Shown: positions 10,593 through 22,190, numbered from the stretch's first letter. The stretch: 64,000 nucleotides of DNA from Microstegium vimineum (GCA_022036555.1 CM039122.1:496001-560000), one strand, 5' to 3'. Program-made: numbers and translations. The notes: generated by a model from the sequence alone, not told the origin.

Positions 10593-11739
10593 GACCCTAT
10601 TTGGATCAAGGGGTCAGAGTTAGTTTGAGCTAAACTAACCTAAAAGTATCAAACATGAGGGCTAGATTGAGCTAGTTGCAACTAGCTCATCCAAAAAAAC
10701 TTTATGCTAGTTCTAGTGAAGTCCACTGAAATTTCTTTTTTTGGTTAATTTTGGTGGGGTCCATTGGAATCTCCACCAAGAAAAAAATACTTTTATTGTC
10801 ATTCTAACCCTTGCATTCAAACATGTTTTCGGCTAGAGCTACTTTAAAGCTACACTACTACAATAAACTTATCGGAGGCGGGCCTTTTTGGTTAACTGAG
10901 GCGGGCAAAGGCGTCCGCCTCCAGACGAAGGCCTCGGTAAATCTGAGGTCAATGGAGGCGGTTTGTTTGACCGCCTCTGTTAAAAAATATATAAAAAAGG
11001 AAAACCCGTAGACAAGCCCAGGGAACCCATCCATGGGCCCGCTAAGCCCATCACGGGTCGTCGCCGCCGCCGGGAGGTCGCTGCCGCCAGCCCCTCGCCA
11101 CCGAGAGGACGCGCCGGCAACCCCCGCAAGGTCGCCGTCAACCCACGCGAGGATGTGCAGCCAGTCCCTCTGCGAGGACGCACCGTCGGCCGCTGCGCGA
11201 GGACGCGCCGCCAGCCCCTCCGCTGGCTGAGGACGCGCCGCCGGCCGCTGCGCAAGGACGCGCCGCCGGCCCCTCCGCGAGGGCGCGCCGCCGCTCCGGG
11301 AGAGAGAGGAGATGAAGGGAGAGAGATGAAGTGGTGGCTGAGGGGTGAGACACATATGAAACCCTAACTCTCTTTCTATATATATATAAACCCGATAAAG
11401 GCTAATGGGTTGTTGGATATGGGCTTTTTTGTGGGCCTCAGAAATGTTAACCGAGACGGATCTTATAAGTGGTCCGCCTCCGAAAATAGGGGCATTTTTG
11501 GAGGCGGGCCACTTATAAAGCCCGCCTCGGTTAATAGATTTTAAAAGACGGTTATTATTTGACCGCCTCGATTAATAAAAAAACAACAGCCTCGGTTAAT
11601 CCAAGACATTAACCGAGGCGGTTCAATAGCTTGCCCGCCTCCAACGCAGTTTTTCAACTGTCTCATAAAATCATTTTTTTACTAGTGCTAGTCATGAGTT
11701 AGAAACTAACTCTACCGAGCTAGAGTATCTAAACATGAC
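10593..11739. mobile_element. Possible hAT/Tourist-like MITE split by a CACTA element
   Basis: The left part (GACCCTATTTGGATCAAGG...AGAGTTAGTTTGAGC) and the right part (…AACTAACTCTACCGAGC...TAAACATGAC) are weakly inverted copies of each other. They are separated by the mini-CACTA, suggesting a diverged MITE that received it. Confidence 0.4.
10853..11687. mobile_element. Non-autonomous CACTA element
   Basis: 835 bp starting CACTACTACAATAA and ending TTTTTTTACTAGTG, flanked by a 3-bp duplication CTA (10850-10852 and 11688-11690), as expected for CACTA transposons. Subterminal repeats of GAGGCGGGC and CCGCCTCGGTTAA point inward from both ends. The middle (about 11040-11300) is GC-rich with short tandem units around GAGGACGCGCCGCCGGCC. 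It encodes no transposase. Confidence 0.85.
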
Positions 11740-11965
11740 ATATATTCACTTCCCAGCTAGAGAACAATTATTAAAGGCGGAATCTCAAATTTGTTAGCGC
11801 AATCTATATATTGCTAAGTTCTAATTGATCTGAATGTCAAAAAAAAAGTTCTAATTGATCTGAACATTTGGCATTAACCAACAAATGATATGGAACTTCA
11901 TATTTTTGTAATTTCTCCGCAGGATGACAACACATTACAAATACATACACTTATCCAATATAGTA

Positions 11966-12201
11966 CTCCTTTTGTTTTAATTTATAATTCGTTTGACTTA
12001 TTTAAGTCTAACTTTGACCACTCGTCTTATTCAAAAAATTCTTGCAAACATAGACATATTTAAGTCATTCATGTAGACTATTTATATTAAATAAGTAAGC
12101 CACATCAAAAGAAATAATATTTTGCACAAAAATTTGAATAAGACGAGTGGTCAAACTTATGGTTGAAAAAGTCAAACAAACTATAATTTGGAACGGATCA
12201 A
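11966..12201. mobile_element. Stowaway-like MITE
   Basis: About 236 bp with inverted ends of the CTCCnTTTG...ATTTATAATTCGTTTGAC type and TA at both borders. Inner arms match: TGACCACTCGTCTTATTCAA against TTGAATAAGACGAGTGGTCA. The same family recurs at 59825. Confidence 0.8.
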
Positions 12202-13745
12202 GTATATACTATGTTCTTCTAACCTTTAACTTTTATCACTTCATCAAATATGTATGATTTCTTCATTGTTTTACTATTTATCACTCCATGAATTCTCCCA
12301 CGTGTTAATGAATGATCTTCATTAAGCGGCACAGCATACTGCAGCAACGTTAATGAATGATCTTCATTAGGAATGGATTTAACTTTAATACAAATCTTTG
12401 GAGTAAAAATCAATTAGTCAGGCACAGATGAGGGAGTATAGCGTGTTTTTTTTTTTGGCATGAGAAGAACTTTGGAGCTTCTTGGGATTACCGTAAATAA
12501 AGATTGCGTGCCTCGACTTACGCACCGTATAGGTACTGATGAGATGTAAATGATCTGTATGATGATCTGCCAACCAATTTGATAAGTTTTGGTGATGCAT
12601 TCGTCCTATCTGATGAACGGCCAACTAAATTAAAACATTTGTTTATGTTCAAAATAAATTCCTGACTACATTCTGTTTGGGTTTCCTAATTAACTAACGC
12701 CGTACAAAGTGTTGCCGCACAAAGTGTTCAACTCAGTGTTCAAACGGTTCTATTTTCGCTTGAACTACTTTGCAGCTTGTTCTCTCACATAACACTATTC
12801 AATCAGCCAGAATCAGTCGGCTTATGTACCAGCCAGAGACGAAGTCAAGAAAAATCTTAGGAGGGGCTGACGTAGTGTTTAAGTTTAGCTGCACACTACA
12901 AATATTCATATAGATCGGCATGTCAGCCCGACCTCCGATCATCTTCAACCTTCAGATCAGCTTCTCAACCCACCTTCCGTTCAGAAACTTGTGAAATTCT
13001 ATAGGGTGCTCCATGGGTTCAACAGCGGTAGGGGGGCTTGAGCCCGGCCTGCCCTACCGTTGGCTTCGTCGCTTCTACCAGCTAGCCAAACCTTGTGTAA
13101 ACATGATGCTTATACATTATTTTACCTGTGGTTGTACATGTTATACTATTGGCTACTGATAATTAACAAGCAAGTTGTGAGCTAATTAAGATTAGTTGGT
13201 TAGGTTTCTTCTCTGTCTATCCGGGTTCAAGTCTTTGACTTAGCACGAGTGCTCATATTTTCCTGAATTTATTTCATAATTTAACGATATTATGTTTTTA
13301 GTAGTAGGCGACGTTTTTGTCGACAACAAGACATAATCATGTAGTTCTTAAAGAAAAAATTAACAAACAAGTTGCAAGCGCTAGTCAAGGTCGGTGCAAC
13401 CAATTAATAATATATACGTGTGTCGAGCTAGTCGTAAGATAAGGAGTGATGACGCCCGGCCCCCAGCTGCCCCGCCCTGCTGACTACTCAATGAGTCAAT
13501 TGCACGTTTTGCGGTTTTGGCACCATGTCAGCCTGACAGCCTGCTGGCCGCTGGCAACCACCCCATGCATGTGCTGCCCGCCCGGCCGGCCGGAAAAACC
13601 GTACAGTCAAATTGATGCCCAGATCAGGCATGCAACAAGCTAACTGCAGCATTCCGGTGGTAATTAAGAAGCTACTCCGTGTGTATATATATATATATAT
13701 GCTAGGACGTAGGACTCTGTTGTCATTGTTAGTACTGTTCTATTA
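12202..13745. other. Gene-free DNA
   Basis: No coding frame is supported. It contains a duplicated phrase TTAATGAATGATCTTCATTA (about 12308 and 12351), a GC-richer patch at 12840-13080 resembling decayed repeat DNA, and a short TA run at 13685-13700. Confidence 0.55.
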
Positions 13746-14311
13746 CTCCATTCGTCTCACAAAGAGCGGTGGCATCTCAGTTGTGTCCTAATAAATATAA
13801 AAATATTTTAAGTTGTCCTAAGAAATCACGGCAAAGTTTTTGTCGTCCTTTCAAAAAAAAGTCAAAGTATTTAAAGTTTAACAAAATTTACAAAGAAAAC
13901 TATCAACATTTATAGCACCAAATAAGTTTCCTAGCAAAGAAAATATTATATAATAAATCTAATATTCCCTCCATCCCAAATTATAAGATGTTTGACTTTT
14001 TTGACACTAAGTTTGACAAATCGTTTTATTCAAAAATTTATAGAAAATATCACATTTGTCGTGGCTTGCTTTATTAATAAAAATCCTTCAAGAATGACTT
14101 AAGTTTGACTGTTTTTTATAATTCTTTTGAATAAAACGAGTGGTCAAACTTGATATAAAAAATGTCAAACGTCTTATAATTTAGGATGGAGGAAGAAATA
14201 TTTATTTAATATCATAAATTTTGACAAGGTTTTATAAAAATTAATATTATAAAACTTAATATTATTTGACTTAGAACAAAATCAGAATAACACTCTTTGC
14301 ATGACAGAGAT
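13746..14311. mobile_element. Stowaway-like MITE containing a second MITE
   Basis: The outer ends CTCCATTCGTCTCACAAAGAG and CTCTTTGCATGACAGAGATAG are inverted partners. Inside at about 13965-14197 lies a complete second MITE (TTCCCTCCATCCCAAATTATA … TATAATTTAGGATGGAGGAAG). Insertion of the inner into the outer element is clear from the interrupted outer palindrome. Confidence 0.75.
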
Positions 14312-15119
14312 AGTACATCTCTAGCAAGCTTCCTAGCTAGCTCGTTCCCGATGTTTAAAACATGCATTTTCCAAGTTAGTTAGCATATAGGACACCTAAT
14401 TTCACTCTTCCAACTCGATAAATTGAGGCTAGCCTAACCAAGCAAAGTGAGGCAAGCCCAATGATACCAAATACTAAAAAGACCAACCACACTGGAAAAA
14501 CAAAAGAAATTTGACGGACACACCGTGCATTCTAACGAAGACACATCTTGAGAACCTGCAACACATGTCTACACGACGCATGTTCATGTGCAAGCATCTA
14601 ATGTATGAGAGCATTTTCCTCAAAAAAAAGAGAGGAAAATGTATGAGAGCATGGCTCTTATACGCTATATATATATATATGCTACAGTACATGTCCTAAA
14701 TCCAAGATAAATCGCACCACGACGTCTTTCAGTGGCAAGTATTCATCCCTTTTCCCACCAAAACTGACCTGCTCAGCCCAGCAAGCAAGGGCACCCTGAT
14801 CTGATCTGATGATAAGTTGAGAGCGGGGAGGGACGGAGAGTTGAAGTTCTGTTTCTTTTTTGTTTTTGTTTTTGTTTTTGTTTTTCTTTTTCTTTTTTGA
14901 GGGATGAAGTTATGGTTGTTGATTGTGGTCCCCACGATAGGATCCTTTCCTTGCTGACTTTTGCAGCTTTCTTCAATCTTCAATGCAGACAAAACGAGGG
15001 ATCAATATATGTCGTCGCTTCCGGTGCATGCATGTTTGGACTTGCATGCATATGCATGCATACTCTCTTATCATTTGAGCATATGTATATTATTTGTTTT
15101 ATTGATGCAACTTTAGTTA
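14312..15119. other. Gene-free DNA
   Basis: No gene seen. A (TTTTTG)n-like tract at 14850-14895 and dense GCATGCATG palindromes near 15025-15060 are the only structure. Confidence 0.55.
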
Positions 15120-15462
15120 GAGCATCTCTAATGGTTTTGCATATTTTAATTGACAAAATTAAGAGTTTGCTAAGTCTCAAATAAATATGACAAAGATAAA
15201 AGGAGTCAATCTCCAACGGTTTGACAAAATTGACTTGACAATTACATAAATTGTGGAAATTGCGGCGGCAAGAGAAAATGCGCATGTCGGGCGCGGAAAA
15301 TGCCAAGCGCGATCCGCTAGGCATATATGTCAATCATTCCCAGGAAATTACCAAGTTAACAAAAATGCAAAGCCGATTTGCCAAACCGTTGGACATAAGG
15401 TTTTTTAGACGTTTTAGCAAAAACAAAATGCAAAGCTCATTTGCAAAATCATTGGAGTGCTC
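15120..15462. mobile_element. Tourist-like MITE
   Basis: 343 bp with inverted ends GAGCATCTCTAATGGTTTTGC and (right end, reversed) GAGCACTCCAATGATTTTGC, flanked by TTA at 15117-15119 and 15463-15465. The TTA duplication fits the PIF/Harbinger (Tourist) type. Confidence 0.8.
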
Positions 15463-15526
15463 TTAGTCTCTTAAGTAGAAAACATATATAAAAGGAGTAA
15501 ACTTCACTAGTAAATTACTACTCGTA

Positions 15527-15678
15527 GTAAATCCGTTCCAAATTATAAGACGTTTGGGTTTTTTCTAGAGACATTGTTTTTTTACTATTTATTTAAACGT
15601 AGTGTATATCTATGTGCATAACAAATATAACGTATTTAAAAAAATTAAAACGTCTTGTAATTTAGAATGGAAGAAGTA
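15527..15678. mobile_element. Short Stowaway-like MITE
   Basis: About 152 bp, ATCCGTTCCAAATTATAAGACG at the left and CGTCTTGTAATTTAGAATGG at the right, inverted, with TA at the borders. Confidence 0.7.
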
Positions 15679-15995
15679 CATTAGAATATCTAATAGTTGC
15701 TTTTTAACTCGGCTATCCTTCACAAAAGCTTTTATTAGAGGGTTATCAGTTGCAAATTAGACTATGCTTTGTTCTTCTTGTAGTACGATTTTTCACACTT
15801 TCAAGGAGTAATGGAGTACGTAGGTGTAGCTTTCCAGATAAGTCGTTATCTTGGGGGGCGCTCACCCTATCATATGCACGATAAGCTATCGTCAGGATAG
15901 AAAAGCACATGGGGATGGCTTTTCTTGATCCGATGCTTCGGTTCAAAATATTCAAAAGGTCCGAATATTCGTTGGCCATCGTTGCTTGTACACTA

Positions 15996-16252
15996 CTCCT
16001 TCCATTCCAAATTGTAAATCGTTCCAAAAATTTTAGAGAGTCAAAGCATCTCAAGTTTGACCAAGAATTATAGACAAAATTATAAAGATTTATAACATCA
16101 AATAGGTATACTATGAAAATATAATTGATAACGAATCTAATGATACTTATTTGACATCATAAATATTATTATATTGTTATATAAGTTTGGTCAAACTTAA
16201 AAAACTTTGATTCTTCAAGATTTTTAGAATAACTTACAAGAAATGAAGGGAG
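15996..16252. mobile_element. Stowaway-like MITE
   Basis: About 257 bp, CTCCTTCCATTCCAAATTG to GAAATGAAGGGAG, TA borders. The interior phrase AATTGATAACGAATCTAATG is shared with the copies at 16491, 20549 and 59012. Confidence 0.8.
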
Positions 16253-16490
16253 TATTTTATAAATGTTGAGTCTCTTTGACTTGGGAAGTCCAATAAATGC
16301 ATCTCATAAAAGTCGCCGTCTGAAGTTAGCTGGCGCCAACACCGTACGGCAACCGTACAAGAGCCATGCTGACTAAAGAAACTTCAGGATACTTTACACT
16401 CTCCATCCTTTCAAGAAGACGAGATCAGATTTCTTGGAACACGCTTTTGAAATAAAAATACCGTCTGGCCACAGGTCGTTTTACAACGTA

Positions 16491-17391
16491 CTCCCTCCAT
16501 CCAAAATTATAACACCTTTCAAGAATCTTGAAGAGTCAAAACATTTCAATTTTGACCAATAATTATAGAGAAAACTATCAAATAGACTTATTATGGAAAT
16601 ATAATGGAAAAAGTCTAAATAACCTCCTGAACTATGGACCCTGGAACACATAACCCCCCAACCTATCAAATGGTCTATTTTACCCCCTAAACTATCAAAA
16701 CCGTCTATTTTACCCCTGGGCGGTTTTCGACGGCGGTTTGCTACAGTAAAACCACTTTTGTGTTTTTTATTTATTTTCGCTGAGTGTTTGAAAAATCATA
16801 ATAAATCATAGAAAAATCATAAAATGAAAAATTCAATTTCGTTGGACTCCACGTGATTAGATCTATACAGTGAATATATAATATGATATGCTTTAATACA
16901 AAGTTTTTACTGTAAAAAATTTAGATTTGTTCACAATAAATCTACAACAAAAATTGTATACTAAAGCATACCATATTATATGTTCACTGTGTAGCTATAA
17001 TCATGTGGAGTCCAACAAAGTTGGATTTTTCATTTTATGATTTTTCTATGATTTACTATGATTTTTCAAACACTCAGCGGAAATAAATAAAAAATACAAA
17101 AGTGGTTTTACTGTAGCAAACCGCTGTCGAAAACCACCCAAGGGGTAAAATAGACGGTTTTGGATAGTTCATGGGGTAAATTAGACCGTTTCATAGGTTG
17201 GGGGTTATGTGTTCCAGGGTCCATAGTTCAGGAGGTTATTTAGACTTTTTCCAAATATAATTGATAACGAATCTAATGATACTTAATTGACATCATAAAT
17301 ATTATTATATTGTTATATAAGTTTGGTCAAATTTGATATAGTTTGACTCTCCAAAATTCTTAGGATGTCTTATAATTTGGGATTGAGGGAG
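16491..17391. mobile_element. Stowaway-like MITE interrupted by a palindromic MITE
   Basis: Ends CTCCCTCCATCCAAAATTATA and TATAATTTGGGATTGAGGGAG with TA borders. The host MITE is about 255 bp once the inserted 16606-17252 is removed, and its two halves align with the neighbours at 15996 and 20549. Confidence 0.85.
16606..17252. mobile_element. Palindromic Mutator-type MITE
   Basis: 647 bp that is almost entirely one inverted repeat: it begins GGAAAAAGTCTAAATAACC and ends GGTTATTTAGACTTTTTCC. It is flanked by the 9-bp duplication AAATATAAT (16597-16605 and 17253-17261), which is typical of Mutator-type insertion. No coding capacity. Confidence 0.9.
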
Positions 17392-17514
17392 TATTATATG
17401 GAATGATACATAACATACTAACATAAAGCTGGATAGACCCAACATACAATTATTATTTTGAAGCCCACCCAGCATACTATCTAGTGTTTGTGCGTACACA
17501 ACAGTTTGGCTACG

Positions 17515-19033
17515 TTAGCCAGGGCCAACTTTGGGGATGTCGTAGTGCTCGCTGAGGTTTGCCAGGTACTGGTTGAAGTCCTGGATGCGGTCCCTGTGTG
17601 ACTTGTCGGCAACTTTGGCCAGCTTCTGCATGTCAATCTTCTGCTTCTGTTCTATGTAGCGTCGCTCCGCTGGTGTGAGATGGTCATAGTCAGGATGTCG
17701 ATTCCTTTCTTCATCTCCCATCTTGTCATCTTCAATCAGCTCACTGTTGGGATAGTTGGTAAGTCAGAGTCCCCCCCTGAAGAATAACCGTTGGATTAGA
17801 TATGTAGTGAGTGTAACCGGCTGAAAATCTTTAGATTCATAAAGTGCAGTTATACAAAGAACAAAAGGTGATATAATGTATAAAATGAAACAAGTTGGAA
17901 AAATGAACTGAGCATGCCAAATATCTCTCAACAGCTTAGGGCGTCAGAAAAATCAATATGACACACAACTCTGTAGATTATTTTAGTAAAGACTGATCCA
18001 CCGATAACATGAGAAAACTGTCGAATCCTATAATGTCATAACACTAAGCTATCCAAATCTCCAAACAAATACATTGTCATTACATGCGCAATCAACAACT
18101 GAGTGACCGAGAAGGTTACAGGACCAGGGTTCTTGTTTGTTCTGCAAACAGGTCACATAGCCACTAATAACACTTATGAGCACAAACTAAATATCAAATT
18201 TCTCATTAATGCCTCTAGGATCCTTTATCAAAACATGAATACAAAAAACAAACATACATGCAGCAGCTGTAAAAACTACAAAACAGTGTATCCAAATACA
18301 GATAAGATGATGTAACGCCCCGAGCTTTTCTAGGATATAGACTGCCCTCACAGACCAACACCAGTCTTCGGCGCACTTTGTCCTCACTCATGCGCCCCCG
18401 GGAAGAACTTCCCGGTCGGTCACCCATCGCTCCAGGCCAAGCACACTTAACCCTGGAGTTCTCATTAGATGGGCTTTCAGAAAAGAAGTTGCAACTTGTT
18501 GGTATGAGTATTCTATTAGTCCTGTTAAGCTCTGGGCCGGGGTCTCACAGATGAGCACCAAGCATATATAGAGAAACAAATGCGACAAAAAAAGTTTGTT
18601 AGAAGCATTAGTAATCTACTTCCTATTTGTTACGGCATGGGCATATAACAAACAGAAGGCACCTAAACAGAGGTAACCATTGGCAATTATGTAACAAAAA
18701 AACTAATTAGTTATTCAGTGCATGGAAACCCAGAAATTATCAGAGGTAGCATGCACACAACCAAGTAGTTGATGGGTACCACCTCTAACAACATAGTAAT
18801 GCTCATCAACACATCCAATTGTGCACAAATTGAACAGCAGATGATTAAGTCTAAGATTGGCCAGTGTAATAACGAGAGAAAAAAACCTTTGTGAAGCTCA
18901 TCGTGCTGAATCTGAGACGACTCCTCAAGCTGATGCTTCTTCTTTTTTTTTTCTTGACTCCACCTTCCTTCACATCCAGCGCTTTACCCTTCAGCTTCAG
19001 CCTCCCCCCAACAACGTTCTGGTATTCCAACAT
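17515..19033 (-). CDS. FAM32A-like protein
   Basis: The first coding exon (ATG at 19033) reads MLEYQNVVGGRLKLKGKALD then VKEGGVKKKK, and the last exon (about 17743-17515) contains DYDHLTPAERRYIEQKQKID and ends FNQYLANLSEHYDIPKVGPG. This is the plant FAM32A-like family; human FAM32A is a spliceosome component promoting exon ligation, and the plant role is inferred from that. In exon 1 a run of ten A's (minus strand, around 18942-18951) puts the continuation HQLEESSQIQHDELHKG one base out of frame, so the deposited sequence would truncate the protein. Phases of the visible exons do not join cleanly, so a small middle exon may be missed. The intron at 17744-18880 holds a Cassandra solo LTR. Confidence 0.8.
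18311..18549 (-). mobile_element. Cassandra-type TRIM solo LTR carrying 5S rRNA sequence
   Basis: On the minus strand the 239-bp unit starts TGTGAGACCCCGG and ends GGGGCGTTACA, and is flanked by the 5-bp duplication GATGA (18306-18310 and 18550-18554). Its middle matches the 3' half of 5S rRNA: GAACTCCAGGGTTAAGTGTG, then GCGATGGGTGACC and CCGGGAAGTTCTTCCCGGG. Cassandra elements are known for 5S-derived LTRs. No second LTR or internal region is present. Confidence 0.85.
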
Positions 19034-20330
19034 CTCGCTCTAACAAAGAGATCCAACAAAGTTAGCTCAACAAAGCAAAACAACATGTACATCGATAATT
19101 TTTTTTAAAAATAATCATAGTTAATAGGTATAATACAAGTATACTACACATGTAATTGGATTAGATGGTGTGTGCATCAACCTCCTCATTTTGCTTCTTG
19201 ACATACAACTTCATAAGTCTTAACTAAGAAATAATCTAAATACATAGCTTCAGGCATAAAACAAACTGAAGATAACCCAGAATCATTTAGATAAGGAGAC
19301 GTAGGTAAAGGAAGCAATCAGAGAACTTTGAAGACCATGAATGTATGTATCAACATCAGATATCTTCAGATTACAAGACATTTTTTTTTGACGGGCAGAT
19401 TACAAGACATCTTCATGTTGCTTCTCAGTACAGTTCAGACTCAAGCATAACCAGTACCAATATTCAGATAGCATAATCAAAGAAAATAGAATACTACTTC
19501 ACTAGACAAACATCAATCGGATACAACAGGTACAGGGTACATGGAGAAAGCAATCAGAGAACTTTGAAGATCATCTGAAGAATTATCAACAGCACAGTTT
19601 CCGATGGTATATCTTCCTCATTTGCTTTGCAATCACTACATGTTGACTTAATTCACATGAAAGAACGTGAGACAAGAAAAGTTTGAGCATGAAGCAATCA
19701 GAGAACTTTGAAGACCATATGTGTGTTCTCCACATGATAACATTGAGATGTTTGAGTCTCCTCACTTTGCTTCCAAACAGAATTCAGAGCGTGACTCAAC
19801 AGATTAATTGAAACAACAACATAACTGAGCGAGTAGTAAATCAAAGAAAACAGCAGCAAGATACGACCCTGAGGAACATCGTTGGTTTTCACAGAGGTAT
19901 AGAGTCCCTGCCTGGTCCATTAATCTTGCACCCATAGATACGCTTTCTCACATTTTTTCCTACGTCGAACCTCAACAGAGCAGGGGGCTAATGGTGCGAC
20001 TTATAGCCAAAACAGAAGCCATTGATTCAACAGAAGGCGTGTGTAGTGTACTCATGTCTAAGAAAATCAAGAAGACTGCACTTCTTGATTTCCAGAAAGT
20101 ACTAGCAGGAAAGCAACGCGGATCCAGCGGTCCAAAGCGAAGCAAAACAAAATCGCCCAAGCAACGGCCATTGGATACAAATAAGTAATAAAATCGCTCA
20201 AAAAAAATTATTGCATAGATCAGGCTATAAACCGTGTGAACTGTGGAGCTTGCCAAGCTTGGTACTCGCTCCCTCACTGTCAGGCGGCTAGGGTTTGCCT
20301 CCGCCGTAGCGCTACATATCAGGGCAAAAG
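19034..20330 (-). promoter_or_regulatory. 5' UTR and promoter region of the FAM32A-like gene
   Basis: Upstream of the ATG the sequence looks like a long, probably intron-containing 5' UTR. A GC-rich leader-like block with CGGAGGCAAACCCTAGCCGC sits at about 20280-20310 on the minus strand. I cannot place the splice sites or start of transcription securely. Confidence 0.4.
19311..19718. repeat. Three dispersed copies of a 28-bp motif
   Basis: GAAGCAATCAGAGAACTTTG followed by AAGACCAT occurs at 19311-19338 and 19691-19718, with a near copy at 19547-19574, all in the same direction within the presumed 5' UTR or intron. Confidence 0.85.
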
Positions 20331-20548
20331 ATATCATTGGGTTGGCCTTGTTATCTTGTCATCTATGTTTCCCAAATACAGATATGGGTATGGGATAGGC
20401 CATTCTCCAAAATAACAGTGACACAAAAATATGGCTAGGATATTTTTTAATAATATAACAACTACACATGATTTAATATGAAAACCATAGCCACAGTATG
20501 CAAAGTTGAGTGCACAGCTTAATAAGGCCATAGCCACAGTATATACTA

Positions 20549-20808
20549 TTCCCTCCATCTCAAATTATAAGACATTCCAAGAATCTTGGAGAGTCAAATC
20601 ATCTCAAATTTGCCTAACAATTATAGAGGAAACTATAAAGATTTATGACATCAAATAGTCATACTATGAAAATATAATTGATAACGAATCTAATGATACT
20701 TATTTGGCATCATAAATGTTATTATATTATCATATAAGTTTGGTCAAACTTAAGATGCTTTGATTCTTCAAGATTTTTGGGATGTCTTATAATTTGGAAT
20801 GAAGGGAG
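20549..20808. mobile_element. Stowaway-like MITE
   Basis: About 260 bp, TTCCCTCCATCTCAAATTATA to TATAATTTGGAATGAAGGGAG, TA borders; same family as 15996 and 59012. Confidence 0.8.
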
Positions 20809-20913
20809 TAATTTAATATGACATAAGTCATAATTTAGAGTAGTTCATAACTTAATAAGGTGACATCCACAGGTCCACAAATATACATAATTGAGTTCAC
20901 ACGCATAGGAGCC

Positions 20914-22190
20914 TGGGTTTAAATTGCATGTTTATCTGTGCGATACTTGGTTTACAGTGGTGTCATTATATATTTCGTTTACGGGGTTCAGTTACTCAAT
21001 TTGCACTTCATAATTTATTGTTTACTTGGCTCTTCTTTTTTTTCTAGAAAAAACTATTGCTTACCTCATCTGCTTCATTCTTTCTTTTCGTCACTTATGC
21101 AAGAACTGTCACAAACATTGTATTCAGTAATTTGCATTGTATTCAGTAAGAACAAACACAAACTGACAGTTGGTGCAACATTTCTGTGTTCATGGTTACA
21201 TCTCCATATCCTTGCCTATGCTGCAGAGTGCTGAAGCCCATCTCTTCAGCTTGGGACAGTGACCTCAGCAAAGTTCCTGATGTTCTAATTCATGCATTCA
21301 TTTCTGTCAAAAAAAAATCTTGCATTCAAAGCCACTAATCAGCTCAAAAAGAAAGCAAATCACTAGGTAGATGCCATTTAGTGATACTAACTCATGAGCC
21401 AAACTTCAGTTCAGCATCACACGCTTCACTCCCAAAAGAACGGAGGCACCGCTAAGAAACACAGAACAACTTCGGTAAGTTGAAAGGGAATCGTCAACAT
21501 TGTTCGACATGCACCATCACCACTGGATGTTAAAACACACTAGATTTATGCAGGTACACCATGGAGCATATAAAGCTGTACTCCGTAGTGTTTTGATTTC
21601 ATAATACCCATTTTATTGGGCTTACAATTTTTAAGAAAAAGGACGGAATAATATCCACGTTTCAGGTTTTCATCACAAGCAGGAATCCTAGAGCACATAT
21701 AGTCACAGTCCGTCACAAGCAGTCATAGACCAAGTAGGATGCAGGGGCAAACAGCTTACATACAAGGCCAACATAAGTTTGGACTTTTTTATTGAGCAAA
21801 ATAACTTTGGACTTCTAGAGATACAGACCAAGTGAAAAGGCTTAATGGAAACACAGACCCTAAAGGCTAACGTGGCCAACAACAATCTCATGGATGCAAA
21901 AGGTGTTGTCTCATCATAGATCTCATGATATATTTTTTAGAGATCAAGGGCCTGGAAAGCCCCGGCCTTATATTTGCATAAAAGACCAGAATCTGACAAA
22001 CGGTTTACAGCATAGACGGGTTAACCAGGGTAACCTACCAGAGCTCTCCAGCATCTGGGCAACAAAAAACTCACCCGCAGGGAGTAAAACCCAACGCAGC
22101 AAAAGGGAAAAAGAACCAAAGACAGTTTGACAAAGTTACTACTAACAGAACCGAGGAGACAACAAAGACGAACCGTCATGATCTCATGCT
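20914..22190 (+). repeat. Arm A of a long inverted repeat
   Basis: 1277 bp that returns in reverse complement at 23792-25068 with only a few percent mismatches by eye. Short open frames inside are mirrored one for one in the other arm. It starts TTAAATTGCATGTTTATCTG and stops at GATCTCATGCT. It contains a 252-bp LINE fragment at 21928-22179. Confidence 0.95.
21928..22179 (-). mobile_element. 5'-truncated LINE-like insertion in arm A
   Basis: 252 bp flanked by GATCTCATG at 21919-21927 and 22180-22188. On the minus strand it ends …CCAGGCCCTTGATCTCTAAA then an A-rich tail, as in LINE 3' ends. The older copy at 26385-26393 has a single GATCTCATG and no insertion, which is the empty site. Confidence 0.75.

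Noticed and set aside
10858..11355. 165-aa minus-strand frame, Ala/Arg-rich
   Set aside because: It lies wholly in the mini-CACTA and follows GC-rich tandem units; all frames there are open.
18380..18480. 5S rRNA gene
   Set aside because: Only the 3' half is similar and it sits inside a TG…CA LTR with a 5-bp duplication, so it is a Cassandra LTR, not a gene.
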